Origin: Tubulanus polymorphus
Taxonomy: Eukaryota > Nemertea > Palaeonemertea > Tubulaniformes > Tubulanidae
NCBI RefSeq assembly: GCF_964204645.1
Contig: NC_134036.1
Coordinates: 1,240,001-1,304,000 of the forward strand
Direction: 5' to 3'
DNA: 64,000 bases
In this document: piece by piece, positions 46,662 through 56,059 of the stretch
Position numbering within the stretch: the first letter of the stretch is position 1
Layout of the letters: every line of letters starts with the position of its first letter
Translations under genes and position numbers: made by a program
The notes under the pieces: model-generated
Database searches by the model: none
Seen by the model: only the letters and a program-made list of their open reading frames with translations
Told to the model about the DNA's origin: nothing

Positions 46662-46765
46662 TGATATCTTGTTTCTGCTAATCGGCTTGGCCACTTTTGT
46701 AAACTGCAATAACTGAAATTTGGACCGAGTCAATTTGAGCGCAGCAGAAATGGGAAACAATACAT
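46662..46765 (+). mobile_element. TIR MITE family A, internally deleted copy
   Basis: The left end TGATATCTTGTTTCTGC, CACTTTTGTAAACTGCAATA, GGACCGAGTCAATTTGAGC, GCAGCAGAAATGGGAAACAA: both ends of family A are present but the middle is missing. Confidence 0.6.
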
Positions 46766-47115
46766 ATTCCTGCACATCGTAATGAGGCTGATCAGAGAGG
46801 CAGTTGAGGTCATGGTTTTGGAATGAGGCTGAATAAATTCTGAATAAACGATAGCTAGTGAGGAAATCGTAATAAAAAAGAAACAAAAAGTTTGACGAAA
46901 AATCCATACATGGATAGTATTTCCAGTTTCACGACTTGGCGTTTTCGACAAATCACGGGTTTTGTGGTCGTCGATGAACACGTGGGCGCGTCGTTGTACG
47001 TATGAAGTTTGTTCGCTCGCGGTTTGGGAGAAAATTAAACACGCGAATTTGAGAACGGTAAACTGTAATTGTATAGCCCCGCAGAGATTTAGTGAGGGCT
47101 TCGGGAGGATGTTTA

Positions 47116-47175
47116 CCGTCTGTTCCCGGTGCCCCAGTGGTCATCTCTATTGAATGCGAGTTCGGTTCCTGGTCG
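47116..47175 (+). mobile_element. Possible tRNA-like SINE head
   Basis: GTGCCCCAGTGGTCATC followed by GCGAGTTCGGTTCCTGG has the spacing and sequence of A-box- and B-box-like promoter words, without a cloverleaf. Confidence 0.3.
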
Positions 47176-47484
47176 TCGTAAGAACAATGAAAATGTATGA
47201 TATTTAAGACGGTCAGTTCGACCTCCTCCAGATCTCTGAATCCCTCGGTTGCATCTATCCAATCTCTTTTCCTCACCCTCCTTCTTTTCATTCGCCTTCT
47301 TTGTCCCTACTCTCCTGACCCACTCTCCACTCCTATTCCTTCACCGACAGGCGATAGACCAACTCATTGTTACGCCGCATCAGGAAATATCGCCGCTATA
47401 TTACTCAGGCTATCGGGTCCCGTGTGGGTTTCTATCACATAACAAATCTACGCCGTGGATATCACGCGGTATATGTGATAAAAA

Positions 47485-47625
47485 GATATTCTCTCTCTCC
47501 TCTCTCTTCTCTCTTCTCTCTCCTCTCTGCCTCTCTCCCCTCCCCCCTCTCTCCCCCCTCTCCTCTCCCTCTCTTTCAACTCTTCTCCCCCTCTCCCCTC
47601 TTCTCTCTCTCCCCTCCCCCTCTCC
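47485..47625 (+). repeat. Polypyrimidine (CTCTCC)n tract
   Basis: About 140 bp of C/T only, the fourth long purine/pyrimidine-biased tract in the window. Confidence 0.88.
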
Positions 47626-47929
47626 CCATTTACTTCTATTAAGATACTATAATATCCAATAATAATGATGATATTGTTTGCTGTTTGATGGCGTCAGTGA
47701 CATTCCTATTCCTCGGAGACCCGTTATCGAGAACTCATTCACTATTGATCAATGGAATAGATCTACGACCCCTTGTATCTAGCCCCGCGCCGCTCGGCTG
47801 CTCCGCTGATAACAAACCCACTGGTAACTATTCCAGCTATCGACGCTCACGACTGATAAGTCGTCGCGGACATGATAAACCACGTGTAATTATTTTTCGA
47901 GTCAAATTCTCGCGTGGATTAAAACGTCT

Positions 47930-48052
47930 GGGACTCTTGAGCCGGAGTTGCTGAAAGTTAGTTAAAGATAAACGGATAAATACCAAAGTAACAATGAACG
48001 TTTAATTCTCACTATGTCAAGTTAACCAACTTTTCAGCAACTGCAGCCCCTG
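47930..48052. mobile_element. TIR MITE family C, copy 3
   Basis: Left GTTGCTGAAAGTTAGTTAAA then GATAAACGGATAAATACC. Right AAGTTAACCAACTTTTCAGC then AACTGCAGCCCCTG. Good inverted match at the ends. Confidence 0.72.
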
Positions 48053-48164
48053 TCCCTGCTGCAAAATTTCAATATCGTTAAGTGCTCGAAATACAAACAG
48101 TTCAAGTAAGAATGTGGTAATAATTCATGATTATTAGAAAGCGCTTCAAACATTAAAACCAGCG

Positions 48165-48475
48165 CCAGGAATTTGATGATGTGGGATTTGTGAAAGCAGC
48201 CATATTTTTCTTGCGTTGTCGATTATCACTGTAATGGAGCCAAGGATCAGGGGGAACCAATCCTAAAATAGCATTCAGAAGGCAATTCCTCCGTTATTTT
48301 CTAACAGAAAAAAACAACAGTTATGACAGTGACGCCGTGAATTAGAAGGCTATTTATTTACATATGAATGATATAAACATGTCGGATCTTCGGATAAGTG
48401 CTAGACAGAACAATCACAACATCAAATCGATTCGATGATGTCATAGGTGGGATTTGTACTAGCCGCCATTTTTTC
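48165..48475. repeat. Two isolated copies of the GATGATGTCAT/GCCATTTT repeat
   Basis: GATGATGTGGGATTTGTGAA then AGCAGCCATATTTTTC, and GATGATGTCATAGGTGGGAT then TTGTACTAGCCGCCATTTTT. They belong to the array at 51905-52535. Confidence 0.55.
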
Positions 48476-48799
48476 TGGAACACCGTATTCTATATCTCAA
48501 TCGACACATCAGTAATTGGGAGATTTGGCAGACATTTTTTTTTTCTGATAGCGTCAGATGATATGTAAATAGACAAACTAAGCAGCCATTTTGGAAAGTT
48601 TTAACATTAAGGCAACAAAATGATTCCACGTTGGTATTGCACATACTCTGACCAGTAGTAGGTCTCTGGAGCTTTGCCAACTTCTCAGCGAGTCGCCTGC
48701 GCTTCGAAGAAATGCCCCTTAAGCTCCGAGACCTGCGTCACACAGCCGAGTCCGTCCATCGTCTTTGTCTTTGTTGTTCTTGGACGATGTTCTTCCAGA

Positions 48800-49230
48800 A
48801 TCAAATACATATTAATTACGCCATTGTACTGGTGAGTTTGATCGATAGCGCGTGCTTAGCCTTCGCGAGAGCTTCTCATTTGCATATACGATATCGATCG
48901 ATACGACCGTTAGATTTCGAAAATTCGTATTCCCGACGCGCGCCCGTTAAACCGCTCGCATTGTTGAATTAACTAATGGATCGACCGCTTTTACCGAGCC
49001 GGATTGTTGCTCAATTAATTTAGTGCCGAATTACGGGCCGAGTATATAGATCCTTCTAATAAAATAAACACGATCGGTCGATTGAAATACTGGTTCGTCT
49101 GTCGGTTTGTTCCGATAATGGCCTCCGTGATCGGTTTCATTTTGAATGAAACTCGCGCCCGGTTTTCGAGAGCTAACGAGAGTTTTATGTAAATATTTGA
49201 ATTATGACCGTTAATTAGCACATGCGTGTA
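48800..49230. other. Possible cis-regulatory island, no gene
   Basis: Non-repetitive stretch dense in homeodomain-type cores and CpG: ATTTGCATAT (octamer-like), GAATTAACTAATGG, CAATTAATTTAG, CCGTTAATTAGCACATG. It stands out from the AT-rich repeats around it. Function is inference only. Confidence 0.25.
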
Positions 49231-49879
49231 GCGACAGAAATAGTAGTAGAAGTAGTAAAAGCAGACCGCAGAAAGTTTGCAAATATTTTCAGATTATTGA
49301 ATTTTATTCATAGTTTTAGATCCGCATGAAAGAAAAATCTTTTTGAAAACTTCCTTTAAGCCACATTTTTAGCATATTTGACCATTTTCCCAAAATAATG
49401 ATTTTTGGAAATCATTTATCGGTGCCTTAAGTATTTTTCAATTGAAAGTTTTCAAAGAATCAAACAGATTAATTGTCAAGTTGTCATATTTTTCCGAAGG
49501 AATTGGAAACTACAGCCTTTCAATTGATAGTTTTCAAAAAATCCACCTCAAATGTCCAAATTAAGCAGAAAACATTAAGCAAAAAGCTGATTAAGTGAAT
49601 TACAAAGCATTGTTCATTTTTTGGGATTCTGCCACGACCCCCTAAAAATTGCCCGAAAATTTTCCTAAATTGATTGAAACTTGACATTGGAAAAAATACC
49701 AAGGTATGTCTGATGAAGTATTCTGTTCTGAGAAATGAACCTATTAAGTATCAAGTAATTCCAGACAAAAGGTTTACTGACATGCCGTATCTTTAGAATG
49801 TCTTTTCTAAAGAAATTACTAAAAGAAAAAGCCAAGTTGTGAAGATATCGAATTTCATTTTACGGCAGGACAATACAGA
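49231..49879. other. Intergenic, nothing recognised
   Basis: AT-rich. A phrase CAATTGAAAGTTTTCAAAGAATC / CAATTGATAGTTTTCAAAAAATC is duplicated near 49439 and 49519. Confidence 0.45.
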
Positions 49880-51370
49880 AGGATTGAATCCGATGCTTAG
49901 GAAGGTGGTGCTACCCACCCGATATCAGTAATTGATTCTAGGAAATTCAGACTATCGTCCTTCAATGCAAACAAGTGTGAGTTATTACGAAAAGGTCAAG
50001 ATTACTTTTGTAAAAGTCAAGATCGATTTTGTCCAGGATGCTGAACTTGTGGTTGTGCCATTGGAACTTGAAGAGGCGACAAAATGCCATTGGAATACGA
50101 TGCCTTGTTGAAGACCAAAACTAAAAGCGAATATTTAAGACCACAACGAGGCTGAATTTGCTGTTAGGGACAAACAACAGTCCAGGAAGGTTAACTATTC
50201 CATTGAAACCCGAAGAGAGGAATTATGCCATTTAAATCCGATGCCATCTCTGAAGATGCTACACTGCGACCAGCAAATTGAAATCTGAGGCAAGAAGATG
50301 TTGCACTTGATGACAGTAATACGAAACTCAGACCCAGAAAGATGTGGAACTTGGGGATTTACAACAAACAAAAATCTCTGAGACAAGGATATATGGAAAT
50401 GGACATGCAGTGATGGGAAACCCGGTGGGAGGCTGACAGACTTGGACGACAGAGCTATCAACATTAAGTCATTGTGAATGCTAACTTGAAGGTGGATTGC
50501 GTTAGACTGGGCCAAAAGAAGGAAACAACGTCATTGGAGAAAATTCAATCATAGAGGACTTGGACCAACAAAGCCTCTTAACTACGTTCATACAACGTTT
50601 TTATGTTGAGCATATTTTCTAATGGCAAATGAAAGTGAATTGAAAGAATATTTATCTATTTAATGCAACCTTCAAGACGAGAACGTCTCAAAATCTGTGA
50701 GTTGTGGGACTTTTGACTTCAAATGGAAGAATTTGACTCAACATCCCGAATTGATGGAAGAGACTTTAATTACGAGCGCCACCAACCCAACGTTCTTCAC
50801 TAAACCTAAGAGGAGGACTCACTATACATTTCGTCCTATCTTGTCCGGACTAATGATACTTAATTAATGCATTTTGGAAGACTGCCATTTATTGAATGCT
50901 ACCTTCAAGGACTCGAACCCCCACCAACACAACGTCCTAAACAAAGAGTATTTTCTTCGAAGAAGGTAAAGAACTTGGATTGGAAGAATGCCATCTATGC
51001 CACTTTCAAGATAGGAGGTACGTATCAAACCTGTAGGTTGTAAGACCTTGGACAAACGACACTTCGAATCGATTGGAAAGACTACCACCGGTCTTTGTAG
51101 TGTAAATGGGAGGAAAATATCCGCGACCTAAATGAATCGAAAGAATGCCATCTACTTTCAAGGGGATGATAATATGTGATACTTGAGGCAAGATGGAAGA
51201 TGCCTTGGACCGGCAACAGAATTTCTTTGAATCAATATGAAAGACTCGATCTACTAGGGTTCTAAAGGAGGAATGTTTTCCGATGCCAGCTTGGAGGAAG
51301 GTGTTACACTTGGAGTGAGATTTTTGATAAGCGAGAGATTTTGACCGGTAAAACACAAATCTCTGAGACG
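49880..51370. repeat. Degenerate long tandem array (GAATGCCATCTA...CTTCAAG family)
   Basis: Words such as GAATGCCATCTA, ATGCYACCTTCAAG, GACTTGGA-like, GAATCGATTGGAAAGA and AAGGTGKTRC recur at irregular spacing of roughly 60-180 bp. Minus-strand frames (for example 51006-51509) cross unit boundaries and show no domain, so I read the stretch as decayed repeats. Unit length is not settled by eye. Confidence 0.4.
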
Positions 51371-51904
51371 TGTTTGTAAGAGAGAATACGTCCAGCCACC
51401 CGTCCAGCAGACGACCGATGCGTCTCTTACTGAACGTGCGCTGGTGGCAAAACGACATGTAGCATGAAATTCGTTTTACCGGACGTCGCTTGACCGGACA
51501 GACGATCAATCACTGCCGCCGTCGACCTGCATCCCGATAAAATAAAACTATAGATAATGCATCATCCCACTCTCCCCTTCCCTCTCCCTCTCTCTGATCT
51601 TGATCTCGGCCTGTTGCTCGATCATTACTCAATATCTGAACACAAAGAATGATTTGTCATTAGTCGAGTGGACGCGCGTGAGGCCAAACAAAACAATTTC
51701 AAAGACACTGAATTGTTTTACAATATTTGACGAGGATATACGATGAATTTAAGCCATCCTTTCTCTGTATTTATGTACGACCACTTAAATTTTAATGACG
51801 TTCGTTTTCCTTTGAGGTTTCTGATTGGACTATTCCGCTTGGACTGGTTCTAGGAATGTGCTCACTCCGTGGTAGTATCTTAATTAGCTTCTTAACAACT
51901 AAAA

Positions 51905-52535
51905 TTTAATGATGTCATAGGGTGATTCATGGTAGTGACCATTTTTTCTCGAAGTGTTGATATCACCGCATAGAGTCTATTTTTAAAATTTTGATGATAT
52001 CATAGGGGGCTTTGTGGTGGCAGCCATTTGTTCGGGAGATGTCAAATTGATGATGCTATAATGAGATTTATGGGATTAGCCAATAAGCTTTCGGTTCTAT
52101 ATCAACATTCATTTGAAGACGTCACAGGGGAACTAATGCGCGAGACTCATTTTTTTTTGGAATTGTCCACATAATTATTGAGATTGATTTGATGATGTCA
52201 TTGGGACATGTTGGCGACGGCCATCTTGTCTGCAAGAGTGTCTATATCGCCACATCGATGAAAGGGATATTTAAGGACGGCGCCATCTTTCTCTGGAAAA
52301 AACATCCCTCTTTACCACTTGTTAATGTCATTGAGGGATTAACGATGGCGGCCATGTTTTCATGATGCGTCTAGGTGCATCCTATTAGCGCAGAAACTAT
52401 AAAATATCGATAAAATAGACGTAATTGATGATAACCTCTTTACTTCAGGTGTGTAAGTGCACTGAATATAGAAGCCTGGAGTTATTACGCGTTAACGTTA
52501 GTGACATGTCGACGACGGCGGCGGCCATTTTGTTT
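51905..52535 (+). repeat. Degenerate tandem array of GATGATGTCAT...GGCGGCCATTTT units
   Basis: Roughly ten diverged units, 45-80 bp apart. Each runs from a TTGATGATGTCATAGGGGGA-like start to a GTGGCGGCCATTTTTTCTGG-like end. Examples start near 51908, 51994, 52046, 52190, 52325 and 52500. Non-coding. Confidence 0.65.
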
Positions 52536-53558
52536 TAGTGCGCCGTTAAAGGAAATAGCCCGGTGAAGAATGAGGCTATAAAATGGTTGTTATATCCGGC
52601 AATGTAACTATTTCTGCGATACATTACTCACTTACACTGATAAACTACACATCCGCTGATAACTATTCGTCATTCGCTCTCTATAATGATAATCAGGATT
52701 TTTTGACCATACGACAAAATGTGTTTATCGATTATTCTAATGATTATGATTATTTCTTATCATTCATCAGGTTCGAATCCCAGAAAATTGAATTTTTTCT
52801 TTTTGTCTAGGAAATTTGTATTATCTGCTTTAATGTTCTATTGTTATTGCGCAGCTACGCAAAAAAAATCCGTTTCATTCGGTAGAAAACGTTAAAGTTC
52901 AATTTCTTAGTATCCTTCAGTTCAAAAGTGAACGGTACAACTTTGCAGAAAACCCGTAATCGCTGCTTTGCGGCTATATTTATCATTCATTCGTTTTGTC
53001 TTATACTGATTATTCAATGATTTCAATCTGATCAAAATTTGAGGATGGAGGATTCCGCAGCTATCAATTTATACATGTAAAAACCCCTTATCGCTGCTTT
53101 GCGGCTATATTTATCATTAGTGTCTTTCTGTTTATATAATAATTTGTTTATTTAATATTGAAGTATCTTTATATTTGATGAATGAACGAAAGAGTAAACG
53201 ACTTTAAACTGAAGAAGGGTAGCAGAAACTGCACCCGAAGTATTTCTATTACGTTGTATTATCAAGTAAACCGATTACATCTTTCGAAGATAGTAAATAG
53301 ATTTTACATTCATAGTTTCATCGTTGATTATTCAAACAATAAACAAACAACCGGGCAAACATCATCTGATTTTCTGATGGTCTTCATCATCAGATCCCAT
53401 CCGACCAGAGTCCATCACAAACTTGCGAACTAATTGATATACACGCAGAGATTCCTATCTCTGATTCCGTGATCGGCTGCCGCTGCCGCTACGGAACGCT
53501 ATCTTACTAATCGACATTTAGCGTACCGCTTAATCCACACACAGCAATTGATTTCCTG
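52536..53558. other. Intergenic; two GCTGCTTTGCGGCTATATTT motifs
   Basis: No gene supported. GCTGCTTTGCGGCTATATTT followed by ATCATT occurs twice, near 52963 and 53092, about 130 bp apart. Confidence 0.55.
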
Positions 53559-53830
53559 ATGCGCAGCAACGACGGTCTCAACAGCAGCGTTGAGTCAACG
53601 TTTAAACGTAAACGTTATCTAATCCACCAATAATGAATCGTACGGAACGTAAGCGTTCGTTCTAACGTTTAGATAATGTAAAACTAACGTAAAACGCCTA
53701 TCAGCAGACGATATAAGCCTACAACGTATTTTAGCGTTGTACATTTTTTTTTTCAAACGCTGCTTCAATAATGAAAGTTTTAACGGCGCTCGGGAACGCT
53801 GTTGTCAACGCTTCCGAACGTTTTTAATTA
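53559..53830. other. AACG/CGTT-dense island
   Basis: About twenty AACG or CGTT words within 270 bp, including AAACGTAAACGTTATCTAA and its partly inverted counterpart TAACGTTTAGATAATGT. AACG is the core of Myb-type sites. No gene here. Confidence 0.5.
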
Positions 53831-55480
53831 TACGATCGTTGATCTTCCAATTATAGATGGATTTAGAGCATAATCCGGTAAACTATATTATTCTGTGATT
53901 ACTAGAAGCCTTTTTAGTCACACCGAATTAGTCCGGAAATTTCCGGGCATCAGCGAGTGTTTTAAAATATTCTCTACATAAAACAAAAAATTTAAACCGT
54001 TTTCATTCTTGGAGAGCTTGGTAGTGAGAAGTAACCTATGGTTACGCGATAACAATTTAGCTTTTTAGCTTTAGTTTTTAGCTTGAATTTGATTTTTGAA
54101 TATTCAAAACCGGCGTTGGCCCCTCCTAATCTCTTTTTATTTTGAGTTGACACTTTTCTGTCACTAGCTAGTTGTTCATGTGCGAGCTACCATCTAAATT
54201 CACTATTTATGTTTATCGCATATATCGGTTACTACATATTTTCGACAACAATTCAAACCGTTTTCGAAAGCTAGGATTTAAGAGAAAAAAACGTTAGTTT
54301 CTTTTTGTCATGTCGAAATCGTTTCGATTTTCTCACAACAGAAGCGACCGAGTAAAATACAAAACTCCAGTGAATAGATATCCTATGCGAGGTACTGGTC
54401 CTTACTTCGGCTCGTAACATCCATTAGCTTAATAACAATACCCGACCTACTATATCTCGGCGAAGTCGGCGAAGTCGGCGAAGTCGGCGAAGGCTTTTGA
54501 ATGTAAATTCCATTACGTTCTGGAGAAGGAGATTATTGCTAGCTTGCGCGTAAGTGACCGACGAACACATATCATCGTCTGCATCGATTCGCGGCGAAAG
54601 TCAATCTCGTATCTACCGGTTTAAGTCTGATAAAGGCCTCGCTTTTAAAAGCCGTCGCATTTTTAAAGCGTTGTGCCGTATGATAGGGAAGGCGTGGCTC
54701 GATAGAAATGTCAATCAATTACAGAAAAAATTAGGTGAACAATTGAATCGGTTGCGTTGGTGATTTTTATAGCCGCATTTACAACAACAATGTTGGACGT
54801 TAACCGGTTTCTTTTGAATCTCGATTTGAGAGGCGGGAGTGGGCGATCGTGAGTATGACCTATTGAAAAAAGAGGTAAAAGCAATTCAAGAAACAGATCC
54901 GGTCTAGAGTGGACATTTTTGAACGTACCACGTCGACGCGTGGCAGTAGACAAATTGATCTCCGGCGCTGCGGTCTATCGTGAAGAACGACGACGACTTT
55001 TTTTTTAGTTACGACGATGGCTCGGGTTGAAGTTTTACATCCGTCAGAGATTAAACGGTCGACGCGCGTTTAGATTAGCTTGAAGAGGTTTTTATAGAAT
55101 TAACTCTCAGTGTTTATCGTTGGCAAAACACATCACGCGAACTAATGGCACTTCAGGTATGCGCACGCGCGTGTCCACATTTCACTAATCCGACGCCGAC
55201 TGCCATCGCGTTTCTATCAGCCGGGTGATGAAGATTATACGATATGATTTTTGGAAGTGTTAAAGATGTTTTGAAAGTGGAATAATCTTTCCCGATACTG
55301 GGTTCTAGAACCAGTGCGGTAGTGAGGAATGATTATTGAATGATTATCTCAGTAATAAGATAAAAACCACTATGTACAATTTGAAAGAACTTCAAAATCA
55401 TTTTATAGCGATCATTTTCATATTTGATTTATCATTTGATAGAGAATTATGCAATTAATCTCAAGAAATGTGACAGTTCT
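53831..55480. other. Intergenic with 9-bp microsatellite
   Basis: GGCGAAGTC is repeated about four times at 54459-54494. A 69-codon plus-strand frame at 54554 has no recognised features. CpG-rich patches lie near 54930-55080. Confidence 0.5.
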
Positions 55481-55489
55481 TCACAAGCC

Positions 55490-55960
55490 GTCGGTCATCC
55501 CCTCAGGTACCAATAATAGAAAGGTCTCATGTTCCTCAGTCTTGTACTGCAGAGCAATTCGTTAGATTGGTTATAGAAACGAAATGGTCTCATAATCCAA
55601 GTAATGACTGACCTCAGGATAATCCAGTTACCTGATGATGTGATATAGAAATCCACAGAAAAATTGACTATAGTGTAATTCATTACTAGTTGATGATTAT
55701 GATGATTATTTCTGATACTAATGATGATAATGATTTTTGTCAGATATCTTTTTACAATATGATAATAATTATTTACAGATGAAATTACAAATTTTCTGAT
55801 AAATTCGTCGCGTGTTCAATAAGGCACATTGTAATATGTTACGTAATAATATGAACGAAAGTAACATTCCATAAACAGGTTCTAAAACACGTCACATTCC
55901 CCAAGTCCAAAAGTGGTCTCAAATCTTAAGGCTGGTCTTAAGTCTAAGCCATGACTATGC
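55490..55960. mobile_element. Two family-B MITE fragments
   Basis: 55550-55612 contains TTCGTTAGATTGGTTATAGA then AACGAAATGGTCTCATAATC, with a TAATGACTG end. 55893-55960 contains AAGTCCAAAAGTGGTCTCAA then GGCTGGTCTTAAGTCTAAGC and CATGACTATGCA. Both match parts of the 23.5 kb copy. Confidence 0.55.
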
Positions 55961-56053
55961 ATTCTTTCACTTTTAAAAATCCACATATTTTGACTATCTT
56001 TGTATTGAATCCCGAATGAAACACGTTATATCATGTTGGATTAAAACCGGGTG

Positions 56054-56059
56054 TTTATT
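56054..56059 (-). promoter_or_regulatory. Polyadenylation signal AATAAA overlapping the stop codon
   Basis: Minus strand ...ACACAATAAACACC: the codons CAA TAA spell AATAAA across the stop. If used, the 3'UTR would be only about 15-30 nt. Confidence 0.6.

Noticed and set aside
51006-51509. 167-codon minus-strand frame as a gene
   Set aside because: It crosses decayed tandem units, has no domain, and no splice or start evidence.
54554-54763. 69-codon basic plus-strand frame (MTDEHISSSASIRGES...)
   Set aside because: No recognisable family, no splice context, isolated in non-coding DNA.
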